From NCBI GenBank assembly GCA_002007315.1, contig LNZQ01000164.1, positions 1-37,697 on the forward strand: DNA of 37,697 bases. Direction: 5' to 3'. This document shows, in pieces, positions 1 to 6,908 of the stretch. The DNA is from Epulopiscium sp. Nele67-Bin004. GTDB lineage: Bacteria > Bacillota_A > Clostridia > Lachnospirales > Cellulosilyticaceae. Made by a program: the position numbers and the translations under genes. The notes under the pieces are model-generated. The model did no database searches. It worked only from the letters and a program-made list of their open reading frames with translations, and was not told the DNA's origin. Positions within the stretch are counted from its first letter, which is position 1. Each line of letters begins with the position of its first letter.

Positions 1-2
1 GC

Positions 3-200
3 GTAAACCACACGTTGCCAACAAATGCAACAGCAAAATTTTCTTCGGCACTATCAGTTGAAACATTCGTTAAAAAGTCAACTTTTGTATGTTATAACAA
101 AGAGGCTCTTGAAGATGCGACAGATGATGTTGTACTTTTTGCAACGAGAGAGGGGCTTGACGCACATGCAAAAAGTGTGCAAATTAGGAGGGAGCTATGA
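3..200 (+). CDS. hisD: Histidinol dehydrogenase, C-terminal end (partial)
   Basis: Only the last 65 codons are present; the gene begins before the window. The reading frame from base 3 gives VNHTLPTNATAKF, the HisD signature in which the His of the NH(V/T)LPT stretch precedes the substrate-binding loop. It continues with a typical HisD tail ending near HAKSVQIRREL. HisD oxidises histidinol to histidine in two NAD-dependent steps, the end of the pathway. The TGA stop at 198-200 overlaps the ATG of hisC at 197, so the two are translationally coupled. An internal TTG at 15 starts a shorter open frame but is not a real start, because family similarity extends upstream of it. Confidence 0.9.
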   Translation, partial: VNHTLPTNATAKFSSALSVETFVKKSTFVCYNKEALEDATDDVVLFATREGLDAHAKSVQIRREL

Positions 201-1225
201 GTAGATTTTTTACGTTAAAAAATTTAGTTCCGTACACTCCTGGTGAACAGCCAAGTTTAAATGATTATATCAAACTTAATACGAATGAAAATCCATATCC
301 GCCATCAAAAAACGTTAGAAACGTGTTGAATGGTGGCAATTTGCACCTATACCCAGACCCAAAATGTTCAAAGCTTACAAAAGCATTTAGCGATTATTAT
401 AATATTGATAAAGAAGAAGTTATATTCGCAAACGGTTCAGACGAGATACTTGCCTTTTGTTATTTTGCATTTTGTAAAGACAAGGTAGCTTTTCCGTCTA
501 TATCATATGGATTTTATGAAGTGTATGCAAACTTGTTTGAGCTTGAAAGCAATAAAATACCACTACTAAGCAATTTTAAAATAAATCCAGCTAATTATTT
601 ACGACTAAATCAAACTATTATAATTGCAAATCCAAATGCACCAACGGGTATAGCATTAAGTGTTAGTGATATCGAAATAATTTTGGAACACAATCCAAAC
701 AACATAGTAATTATAGATGAGGCGTATAGCGATTTTGGCGAAGTAACTTGTCGACAACTAATAAATAAGTATGATAATTTGGTTGTTGTTGGGACGTTTT
801 CAAAGTCACGAAACCTTGCAGGGGCAAGACTTGGGTATGCGATAGCAAACAAAGAAGTAATTTCTGATTTACAAGTTGTGCGAAATTCGTTTAATCCATA
901 CAATGTGAACACTTTGACGCAAGCACTTGGAGTTGCATCGATTGAAGATGATGAATATTTTAAAAGTTGTACACAAAAAATAGTAGAAGAACGCCAACGT
1001 TTTATAACTAATTTAGATAAGTTGGGTTATATGACATTGGAATCTGGAGCAAACTTTGTATTTACAAAACATAAGTCGTTATCAGGTGAACAATTGTATA
1101 CAGAACTACGAAGTAACAAAATACTAGTACGATATTTTGATAAAATTAAAGACTATGTGCGAATTACGATAGGTACACCCGAACAAATGGCGTATGTTAT
1201 AAAAGTTATGGAGGGGCTAAATTGA
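197..1225 (+). CDS. hisC: Histidinol-phosphate aminotransferase
   Basis: A PLP-dependent class I/II aminotransferase of 342 residues that converts imidazole-acetol phosphate and glutamate to histidinol phosphate. Visible motifs are NENPYPPS near residue 30, ANPNAPTG (144-151), DEAYSDF (174-180), the PLP lysine K203 in TFSKSRNLAGARLGY, and R211 in RLGY. The length is usual for the family. GGAGGGAG lies just before the ATG, which overlaps the hisD stop. Its own TGA overlaps the TTG start of hisB. The motifs alone would fit other small aminotransferases; the position inside a his operon makes the HisC call firm. Confidence 0.95.
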   Translation: MSRFFTLKNLVPYTPGEQPSLNDYIKLNTNENPYPPSKNVRNVLNGGNLHLYPDPKCSKLTKAFSDYYNIDKEEVIFANGSDEILAFCYFAFCKDKVAFPSISYGFYEVYANLFELESNKIPLLSNFKINPANYLRLNQTIIIANPNAPTGIALSVSDIEIILEHNPNNIVIIDEAYSDFGEVTCRQLINKYDNLVVVGTFSKSRNLAGARLGYAIANKEVISDLQVVRNSFNPYNVNTLTQALGVASIEDDEYFKSCTQKIVEERQRFITNLDKLGYMTLESGANFVFTKHKSLSGEQLYTELRSNKILVRYFDKIKDYVRITIGTPEQMAYVIKVMEGLN

Positions 1226-1809
1226 GAATTACAACTTTGGATAGAAAAACAAAAGAAACAGATATAGCACTTTGTTTAAATTTGGACGGAACAGGCAAAA
1301 GCGACATACAAACTGATTGTGGATTTTTAAATCATATGCTTACACTTCTTGCGTCACATTCAAAAATGGATATAACATTAAGTTGTGCTGGAGACAGCGA
1401 TGTTGACTTTCATCACACAGTTGAAGACATTGGCATATGCCTTGGGCAAGCTATACATACAGCACTTGGCGACAAGCGAGGTATAAATAGATACGGAACG
1501 TTTACTGTTCCGATGGACGAGGCACTTATAACTGTGTCATTAGATTTTAGTGGACGTGCAATGTTGTGTGAAGATATAAAGTTGTCAGCTCAAAAAGTGG
1601 GTAACTTTGACACGGAACTATGCAAAGAATTTATGGTGGCGTTTTCTCGAGAGGCAAAAATGACACTACATATATTGCAGATTAGAGGAGAAAATACGCA
1701 CCATATAATAGAAGGGATTTTTAAGGCATTAGCAAGAGCGATAAGAATTGCAATAGCGATAGATGAAGATTTTGCCAATGAAATACCATCTACAAAGGGG
1801 GTAATTTAA
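1222..1809 (+). CDS. hisB: Imidazoleglycerol-phosphate dehydratase
   Basis: Monofunctional HisB of 195 residues, which removes water from imidazole glycerol phosphate to give imidazole-acetol phosphate. The paired metal-binding His motifs are present: GFLNHML, HHTVEDIGICLG in the first half and ENTHHIIEGIFKALARA in the second, with the family ending PSTKGVI. No phosphatase domain is fused, as expected outside enterobacteria. The start is TTG at 1222, chosen because GGAGGGG sits six bases upstream at 1210-1216 and the family's N-terminus begins there. The stop shares one base with the hisH ATG (TAATG). Confidence 0.96.
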   Translation: MRITTLDRKTKETDIALCLNLDGTGKSDIQTDCGFLNHMLTLLASHSKMDITLSCAGDSDVDFHHTVEDIGICLGQAIHTALGDKRGINRYGTFTVPMDEALITVSLDFSGRAMLCEDIKLSAQKVGNFDTELCKEFMVAFSREAKMTLHILQIRGENTHHIIEGIFKALARAIRIAIAIDEDFANEIPSTKGVI

Positions 1810-2411
1810 TGATAGCGATTATTGACTATGGAGTTGGAAATTTATTTTCGCTTGAGGCGTCGCTTGCAAAAATTGGGGCAAAATCAGTTGTAACAAACGA
1901 TGTAGATACTATAAGTAGTGCAACTCATATAGTGCTCCCTGGAGTTGGGGCATTTGGTGATGCTATGAAGTTGTTGAAACAATCGGGAATGGACGAGGTT
2001 TTGCTTGATAACGTGGGCAAAAAGCCAATACTAGGAATTTGTTTGGGAATGCAACTGTTGTTTGATAAAAGCTATGAATTTGGGGAAACAGCAGGGCTTG
2101 GCATAATATCAGGTGAGATAAAAAAAATAGATTGTGACCTAAAAATACCTCACATGGGGTGGAACAAGCTTGAGCATACAAATTCCACGCCTATATTATC
2201 GGATATCGGTGATAGCAAGTATGTATATTTTGTACATTCTTTTTACGCCCAAACAGAGCCTAAATATATAACTAGTGTTGCTGAGTATGGACTACAAATA
2301 ACAGCAAGCGTGCAAAAAGATAGTGTGTTTGGGTGTCAGTTTCACCCTGAAAAATCAGGTGATGTGGGGCTTGAAATACTGAAGAATTTTTATGAGTATA
2401 AGGGGGAATAA
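1809..2411 (+). CDS. hisH: Imidazole glycerol phosphate synthase, glutaminase subunit
   Basis: Class I glutamine amidotransferase of 200 residues that feeds ammonia to HisF. The catalytic triad is visible as C78 in GICLGMQLL and H179/E181 in QFHPEKSG. The N-terminal IDYGVGNL and the PGVGAFGDAM oxyanion region are typical. It acts in the cytoplasm as a HisH-HisF heterodimer, and hisF lies two genes downstream in the same operon with hisA between, a common Firmicute order. Start ATG overlaps the hisB stop. Nothing odd is seen. Confidence 0.96.
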   Translation: MIAIIDYGVGNLFSLEASLAKIGAKSVVTNDVDTISSATHIVLPGVGAFGDAMKLLKQSGMDEVLLDNVGKKPILGICLGMQLLFDKSYEFGETAGLGIISGEIKKIDCDLKIPHMGWNKLEHTNSTPILSDIGDSKYVYFVHSFYAQTEPKYITSVAEYGLQITASVQKDSVFGCQFHPEKSGDVGLEILKNFYEYKGE

Positions 2412-2413
2412 AA

Positions 2414-3124
2414 ATGAGAATATTTCCAGCGATAGATATAAAAGATAATCAAATAGTTAGGTTATCACAAGGTGATTATGACAAAGTTAAAGTGTATGGA
2501 GCAGAAGTTGGCGTTGTGCTAGAGTCGTTTTATAATGCGGGGGCAAACAGTTTGCACATCGTTGACTTAGATGGAGCAAAAGAAGGCAAGCTTGCAAATC
2601 AACAGGCTATAGGCGAAATTCTTAATGGCAATAAGTTGTTTTGTCAAATTGGTGGTGGCATACGTGATGAACATAGAATAAACCACTATTTGGAAATGGG
2701 TGTATCACGTGTAATTCTTGGGACGATTGCTGTTCAAGACCCAAAATTTGTGCAGCAGATGGTAAAAAAATATGGCAATCAAATTGCAGTTGGAGTTGAT
2801 GCAAAAGATGGAATGGTGGCAACGCATGGTTGGATAGAAAAATCTACGCTTAACTCGTTTGAATTTTGCAAAATGCTTGTTGAAATAGGTGTATCAACTA
2901 TAATTTATACTGATATTTCAAAAGATGGAATGCTTAGCGGTTGCAATATGCAGTCATACGAAACGTTGGTACAACATAAAAATTTAGATGTTGTTGCAAG
3001 TGGCGGAATAAGTTCACTTGAAGAAATTCAAACTTTAAAAGACATTGGCTGTGGCGGTGCGATTGTTGGCAAAGCTGTTTATGAAGGCAAAGTGTCTTTA
3101 AAGGAGGCAATCGCCTTATGTTAA
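2414..3124 (+). CDS. hisA: ProFAR isomerase (phosphoribosylformimino-AICAR-phosphate isomerase)
   Basis: A (beta/alpha)8-barrel enzyme of 236 residues that performs the Amadori rearrangement of ProFAR to PRFAR. The two catalytic aspartates are D8 in AIDIKDNQIVRL and D129 in GVDAKDG. The first phosphate loop QIGGGIRD and the second VASGGISS are both present. The ATG follows the hisH stop by two bases, with AGGGGG about nine bases upstream. The end overlaps the hisF start by seven bases, indicating tight coupling. Sequence is clearly paralogous to HisF but shorter and with the HisA-type D8 context. Confidence 0.95.
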   Translation: MRIFPAIDIKDNQIVRLSQGDYDKVKVYGAEVGVVLESFYNAGANSLHIVDLDGAKEGKLANQQAIGEILNGNKLFCQIGGGIRDEHRINHYLEMGVSRVILGTIAVQDPKFVQQMVKKYGNQIAVGVDAKDGMVATHGWIEKSTLNSFEFCKMLVEIGVSTIIYTDISKDGMLSGCNMQSYETLVQHKNLDVVASGGISSLEEIQTLKDIGCGGAIVGKAVYEGKVSLKEAIALC

Positions 3125-3876
3125 CAAAAAGAATTATACCATGTTTGGACATACGAAATGGGCGGGTTGTAAAAGGTGTCAACTTTCAAGATGTTCAAGA
3201 TGTTGATGACCCTGTGGAGCTTGCCAAGTTTTATAACGCTTGTGGTGCAGACGAACTTGTTTTTTATGACATAACGGCGAGTGTTGAACAACGTGCACTG
3301 TTTACGGATATATTAAAAAAAGTTGCAAGTGAAATATTTATTCCGCTTACAGTGGGTGGTGGGATAAACACTGTTGATGATTTTGATAGAGTTCTAAAAT
3401 GTGGTGCAGACAAAGTTTCGGTTAACTCTGGGGCAATTCGCAACAAAATGCTGATTGCTGAGGCATCAAAAAAATATGGCAGTCAATGTGTTGTGCTTTC
3501 GATAGATGCAAAAAGGGTTGATGGGCAATTTAAAGTTTGCACTATGGGCGGACGAAATGTTACGGAAATTGATGCGATAAGCTGGGCACAAGAAGGGGAA
3601 AAACTTGGTGCTGGCGAAATTGTGTTAAATAGTATAGATACTGATGGTGTGAAAAATGGCTTTGACCAAGATATGCTTGGTGAATTGTGTTCGGTGGTAA
3701 ATATACCAGTTGTTGCAAGTGGTGGAGCTGGCAATATGGACGATTTTTTGAGCTTATTTCAAAATGTATCAGGAGTTGATGCAGGGCTTGCGGCGTCTAT
3801 TTTTCATTACAATCAAGTTGGAATAAAAGATTTGAAACAATTTTTACATTCAAATGGGGTGGAGGTAAGATTATGA
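3118..3876 (+). CDS. hisF: Imidazole glycerol phosphate synthase, cyclase subunit
   Basis: A TIM-barrel cyclase of 252 residues that uses ammonia from HisH to turn PRFAR into imidazole glycerol phosphate and AICAR. Catalytic aspartates D11 (PCLDIRNGRVVKG) and D130 (SIDAKRVDG) are present, with phosphate loops TVGGGI (79-84) and ASGGAG. AAGGAGG precedes the ATG at a short distance inside the hisA end. The stop overlaps the hisIE start (ATGA). The length and ending match the family. Confidence 0.96.
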   Translation: MLTKRIIPCLDIRNGRVVKGVNFQDVQDVDDPVELAKFYNACGADELVFYDITASVEQRALFTDILKKVASEIFIPLTVGGGINTVDDFDRVLKCGADKVSVNSGAIRNKMLIAEASKKYGSQCVVLSIDAKRVDGQFKVCTMGGRNVTEIDAISWAQEGEKLGAGEIVLNSIDTDGVKNGFDQDMLGELCSVVNIPVVASGGAGNMDDFLSLFQNVSGVDAGLAASIFHYNQVGIKDLKQFLHSNGVEVRL

Positions 3877-4463
3877 AATTTAATAAACATGGGTTGATAC
3901 CAGCAGTTGTGCAAGATTTTTACACAAGGGAAGTTTTGATGCTTGCATATATGAATGAAGAAAGTTTGGAAATCACTAAGGCAGAGGGTTACACTTGTTT
4001 TTATTCAAGAAGCAGACAAGAGTTGTGGCGAAAAGGTGAAACTAGTGGGAACAAACAAAAAGTTGTGCGTATGTATGCTGATTGTGACCAAGATTCGATT
4101 TTGGTAGAAGTTATACAAACTGGTGTTGCGTGTCATACAGGCGTAAAGTCTTGCTTTTTTGAAAAAATCGTTGAGGAACAACCTGCATTTTCGGTAGATA
4201 TGTTAGAAAGTATGTTGCAAGGGCGTAAAGAGCAGATGCCAGAGGGGTCATACACAACGTATTTATTTGAAAAAGGTAAAGAAAAAATACTTAAAAAAGT
4301 TGGTGAAGAAGCAACGGAAGTTGTTATTGGGGCTATGAAAGCTGATAAAGATGAAACTATTTATGAGATTGCTGACCTAGCTTATCATGTGATGGTGCTT
4401 ATGGTTGATATGGGAATTGAAGTAAACGACATACGAAAAGAGCTTGCAAAACGTCATAAATAA
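3873..4463 (+). CDS. hisIE: Bifunctional phosphoribosyl-AMP cyclohydrolase / phosphoribosyl-ATP pyrophosphatase
   Basis: A fusion of 196 residues catalysing steps 2 and 3 of histidine synthesis. The HisI half (about 1-100) has MLAYMNEES, FYSRSRQELWRKGETSGN and the metal ligands in DCDQDS and GVACHTG. The HisE half (about 108-196) has the MazG-like helical motif KKVGEEATEVVIGAM and EIADLAYHVMVLM. It is the last gene of the operon; a strong hairpin with a T-run follows within 10 bases. hisG/hisZ are not in the window and would be expected upstream. Confidence 0.96.
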   Translation: MKFNKHGLIPAVVQDFYTREVLMLAYMNEESLEITKAEGYTCFYSRSRQELWRKGETSGNKQKVVRMYADCDQDSILVEVIQTGVACHTGVKSCFFEKIVEEQPAFSVDMLESMLQGRKEQMPEGSYTTYLFEKGKEKILKKVGEEATEVVIGAMKADKDETIYEIADLAYHVMVLMVDMGIEVNDIRKELAKRHK

Positions 4464-4471
4464 TTTGAAAG

Positions 4472-4500
4472 GTACACTGTGCATATGGTGTACTTTTTTT
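4472..4500 (+). terminator. Rho-independent terminator of the his operon
   Basis: Perfect 6-bp stem GTACAC (4472-4477) / GTGTAC (4488-4493), 10-base loop, followed directly by seven T residues. It lies eight bases after the hisIE stop. Confidence 0.85.
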
Positions 4501-4516
4501 GGTTGAATGCGTATAA

Positions 4517-4545
4517 TTGACAAAATTTTTAACTTAATATATAAT
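4517..4545 (+). promoter_or_regulatory. Consensus sigma-A promoter for the lipoprotein gene
   Basis: TTGACA at 4517-4522 and TATAAT at 4540-4545 are both perfect matches with a 17-base spacer. Transcription would start near 4552, about 27 bases before the chosen ATG at 4579. It sits right behind the his terminator, so the lipoprotein gene is an independent unit. Confidence 0.85.
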
Positions 4546-4578
4546 AGTCCAATACAAAATTTTAGAGGGGAAATGGAA

Positions 4579-4992
4579 ATGAGAAAATTTGGAATATTAT
4601 TAATAGCAAGTAGCTTGTTGTTGACTGCTTGTTCGGATTCAGGTGCAGCAGAGGAAGTAGTTATAGAAACTCAACAATCAACACCTACATTAGCTAATTA
4701 TTATACACAAATGTGGACAAACGATACAGATATTATGCCAGGGTGGTCATTGACTACATATATTGATGGAAACACCATGACTTGGGAATACACATCGCTT
4801 GAACAATATGATGGTGCAGAAGCTGAGCTAATGGTAGAGATATTAACTAGCGAGGAATTTGAAGCAGAAAATAGAGAAGTTTTAGTATCAATTTTTGGTG
4901 GTGTGGCACAACAATTAGATGAAGTAACTATTATTTATATATTTAAAAATTTAGATGGAACTGAACTGTCTAAAACTGAATTTAAAATTTAA
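4579..4992 (+). CDS. Small predicted lipoprotein, unknown function
   Basis: A 137-residue secreted lipoprotein. MRKFGILLIASSLLLTAC is a classic lipoprotein signal with the lipidated Cys at residue 18. The mature part is acidic (SDSGAAEEVVIETQ) and has no family I recognise; the pattern of short aromatic-rich beta strands could be a small extracellular sensor or binding fold. Start ATG at 4579 is chosen because GAGGGG ends eight bases upstream. An ATG two codons earlier (4573) is too close to it, and a longer in-frame start at 4507 lies upstream of the promoter and would destroy the signal peptide. Terminator directly downstream. Confidence 0.8.
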   Translation: MRKFGILLIASSLLLTACSDSGAAEEVVIETQQSTPTLANYYTQMWTNDTDIMPGWSLTTYIDGNTMTWEYTSLEQYDGAEAELMVEILTSEEFEAENREVLVSIFGGVAQQLDEVTIIYIFKNLDGTELSKTEFKI

Positions 4993-5013
4993 GGGGCGAT
5001 AAGCCTCTTTTTG
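4992..5013 (+). terminator. Rho-independent terminator of the lipoprotein gene
   Basis: Stem AGGGGC (4992-4997) / GCCTCT (5003-5008) with one G-T pair, five-base loop, then TTTTT. It overlaps the last base of the stop codon. Confidence 0.75.
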
Positions 5014-5154
5014 TTTGTCCAAAACAACATCTTATGAAAATATTACCTTGCAGGGGATAATAATAAACATTATAATTAACTATAAATACAATTTGATGTG
5101 AAAGGGCTTGAGGAGTTTGTGAGCTTGTTAGGTGGGCAGAAATAGATAAAAAAA
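5014..5154. other. Gene-poor AT-rich stretch with a short coding-like remnant
   Basis: No complete gene is present. From 5095 a plus-strand frame reads DVKGLEEFVSLLGGQK before a TAG at 5143-5145. This looks like a natural protein tail, but an in-frame stop lies only a few codons upstream (TAA at 5083-5085). It may be the relic of a gene lost when mobile elements inserted here. No family assigned. Confidence 0.3.
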
Positions 5155-5192
5155 CACTGGAAAACGAGAAATTTCGTTATCCAGTATTTTTT
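5155..5192 (-). terminator. Hairpin terminator, probably of the transposase remnant
   Basis: ACTGGA (5156-5161) pairs with TCCAGT (5180-5185), and after one mismatch AAACGA continues pairing with TCGTT(T), giving a stem of about 12 bp. A-runs on the left and T-runs on the right make it usable in both directions. On the minus strand it follows the stop codon of the transposase relic at once. Confidence 0.75.
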
Positions 5193-5275
5193 AGTTGGTG
5201 CTGTCGTTTATTTTTAAATATTTTTTGTCGTGTAATAAGCCATAGAAAATTCTAATCATTTGGTTCATAATATAG
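5191..5275 (-). pseudogene. C-terminal remnant of a transposase, probably IS110 family
   Basis: The minus strand reads YIMNQMIRIFYGLLHDKKYL, then KINDSTN and TAA at 5193-5191. The basic-hydrophobic pattern (MNQMIRIFYGLLHDKK) resembles the last helix of IS110-type transposases. Nothing upstream belongs to it, because the reading frame runs straight into the end hairpin of the iscB element. The rest of the gene is absent from both sides of that element, so this was not a simple clean insertion. Family assignment rests on a short stretch and is tentative. Confidence 0.45.
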
Positions 5276-5284
5276 GCAAGGAGA

Positions 5285-5304
5285 CACGTCACTTTAGTGA
5301 TGTG
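5285..5304. repeat. Subterminal hairpin at the iscB 3' end of the element
   Basis: CACGTCACT / AGTGATGTG forms a 9-bp stem with one G-T pair and a two-base TT apex. Positions 5287-5302 are identical to 6789-6804 at the other end. Confidence 0.8.
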
Positions 5305-5328
5305 AGGAATTGCCCCTTTTTCTCCTTG

Positions 5329-6561
5329 CTACCTCCTCTCTAATAATAAACTTCTTCTTAAACCTATTAATTTTAACTTCCTATAACTTGCACTTTTGTG
5401 AATGCTTATACCATCTAAAGTTCTTATGTCAAAATATCCTGTACTTCTTCTTCCAAATATAAATCCTTCCTTTCCCACATACTCCACCTTATCAAATAAT
5501 CTAAATTCTTTTACCTCATAGGGGGCTTGATTTAACTTCTTTTTACCACCCTTTAGAATGTTTGCTTTGTGTATCTGTCTATTATTTTTTCTCACTTGTT
5601 TGACAAAATACCAACATTCCAACGATTTTGCTAATGGATTACCACTAATACAGCGTGCATCTACTCTATGACTTTTTTCTAGTCCAGATTGTATTCTAGT
5701 ATTTTTAGTAATATATCCATATGTTAGGCTAACATTTGAATACTGTAACTTTAATCTATTATAAAAACTCCATCGCATTATTCCCATAAAAGTTGCATCT
5801 TTAAAACTCATACCCCTTTTAATAGTCTTCGGTAGTTTGACTGTACCATTATGATAACCATTATGGCAAGTTTCACATAGTGTGATCAAATTATTCGGTG
5901 CATCTCCACCAGTCTTTCTACTTTCAATATGATGTACATTTAGGATTTTGTCTTTCTTTTTGCCCTTACAACATTGACAAGTATGACTATCTCTGAATAA
6001 TACATATTCCCTTACATTCCAAAAATCTAGTTGCTCTCCTTGTTGGTATTCAATCCCTTGTATGTCTGGGTTTTTAATTTTCTGAATATCAAAGCTTGCC
6101 ACTTCTACAATTATTTTACTAATGGGCAATATCTTATGAGCATTTTCTATACATCTTAAATGAGTAGCTATCTTATGCTCTATACTTGGTGCTAACCAAC
6201 CTTTATTTTTACTTCTTACTCTATTTAAAAATCTAGGTTTTCGGTATCTAAGTCTATTTCTTCTAGTACGTCTATTTTGCCTACGAGTTGATAGTAAGTC
6301 TACAATATCAGTTCTTAATTGTATTTCTGATGAATATAACTCACTCTTTTCAGTAGTAGCCGATAAACCAATATTTTTAGAACCAGCATCTACTCCTAAA
6401 GTAATTTCTTGCTTGTATCCACTACTACCGTATAACAATTGTATAGTAAATGGTTCTCTTTTTACTACTTTTGCTTTCTTTTCTTCTAGTAATTTTCTAG
6501 CTTTTCGTGGTTTGCATGGCATTAATGGTTTTCCATCTTTGTTTAATACATATACTAACAT
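5329..6561 (-). CDS. iscB: IscB RNA-guided HNH/RuvC nuclease
   Basis: A 410-residue IscB, the ancestor-type relative of Cas9 that cleaves DNA guided by an omega (HEARO) RNA. Domains in order: PLMP domain (PLMP at 12-15), RuvC-I with D58 in GVDAGSKNIGLS, arginine-rich bridge helix (93-108), RuvC-II with E153 in IIVEVASF, HNH with H210/H211 in NVHHIESR and zinc cysteines C195/C198 and C229/C232, RuvC-III with H298 and D301 in KSHRVDA, and a C-terminal TAM-interacting domain (about 320-400) with FRLFDKVEY and FGRRSTGYFDIR. All catalytic residues are present, so it looks active. The ATG at 6561 is preceded by AAGGAG. It is the only gene of its mobile element. Confidence 0.95.
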   Translation of the reverse strand: MLVYVLNKDGKPLMPCKPRKARKLLEEKKAKVVKREPFTIQLLYGSSGYKQEITLGVDAGSKNIGLSATTEKSELYSSEIQLRTDIVDLLSTRRQNRRTRRNRLRYRKPRFLNRVRSKNKGWLAPSIEHKIATHLRCIENAHKILPISKIIVEVASFDIQKIKNPDIQGIEYQQGEQLDFWNVREYVLFRDSHTCQCCKGKKKDKILNVHHIESRKTGGDAPNNLITLCETCHNGYHNGTVKLPKTIKRGMSFKDATFMGIMRWSFYNRLKLQYSNVSLTYGYITKNTRIQSGLEKSHRVDARCISGNPLAKSLECWYFVKQVRKNNRQIHKANILKGGKKKLNQAPYEVKEFRLFDKVEYVGKEGFIFGRRSTGYFDIRTLDGISIHKSASYRKLKLIGLRRSLLLERR

Positions 6562-6592
6562 CTAGCATATCACTCCTTTTAAAATTCAAAAT

Positions 6593-6812
6593 TAGTGTTA
6601 GTTATCCTTCGACAATGTTATAGTAGCTTTTAGGTAAAACCTACAAATCAGGTTGACTTCTCCTACCCTCAGAGATGTTTACAGTGCCTGCATAGAGCCT
6701 AGAACTAGGATAAATATTCTAGGGTATGATAACTATAATAACGTAGTAATTTAATACTTAGTCTAATCAATAAAGGCTTTTTCAAGCCCGTCACTTTAGT
6801 GATGGGTTATTG
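6593..6812 (-). ncRNA. HEARO / omega RNA partner of IscB
   Basis: About 220 bases between the element's 5' hairpin and iscB have no reading frame but are rich in pairing. On the minus strand the order is the CCCATCAC/GTGACGGG hairpin (6787-6806), GGCTT-GAAA-AAGCC just after it, and several further helices towards iscB, for example GGTTTTACC near 6630-6640. Position, length and context match HEARO RNAs, the guide RNAs encoded directly upstream of iscB. In this family the guide is the flanking sequence at the RNA 5' end, here reading in from above 6812. Exact RNA ends are not determinable by eye. Confidence 0.8.
6787..6806. repeat. Subterminal hairpin at the 5' (RNA) end of the iscB element
   Basis: CCCGTCACT / AGTGATGGG forms a 9-bp stem with one G-T pair. 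It shares CGTCACTTTAGTGATG exactly with the hairpin at the other end, and it would lie near the 5' end of the omega RNA. Confidence 0.8.
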
Positions 6813-6814
6813 AC

Positions 6815-6847
6815 TTCTCGTTTTCCTAAACTTTATCTAGGCGAGAA
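6815..6847 (-). terminator. Hairpin downstream of polC, probable terminator
   Basis: TTCTCG (6815-6820) pairs with CGAGAA (6842-6847), and inside it CCTA (6825-6828) with TAGG (6838-6841). It lies 62 bases past the polC stop. No T-run follows on the minus strand; instead the iscB element begins, which could have inserted at the terminator's T-run. Confidence 0.45.
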
Positions 6848-6908
6848 ACGTGCTTGAATGATTAAAATATATTTTACTTTAGCATAGCTTAACATATTTG
6901 TAAATAAC

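Larger units (their letters stand above)
5272..6812 (-). mobile_element. IS200/IS605-type iscB element without tnpA
   Basis: A compact unit of about 1.5 kb. Its 3' end carries hairpin 5285-5304, iscB fills the middle, the HEARO/omega RNA lies upstream, and hairpin 6787-6806 marks the 5' end. Both hairpins contain the identical 16-mer CGTCACTTTAGTGATG in the same orientation, as expected for the subterminal palindromes bound by a Y1 transposase TnpA. GCAAGGAGA (5276-5284) and TCTCCTTGC (5321-5329) form a further inverted repeat around the 3' hairpin. No Y1 transposase gene is present, so movement would need TnpA from elsewhere. Exact ends are uncertain by about 10 bases. Confidence 0.85.
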
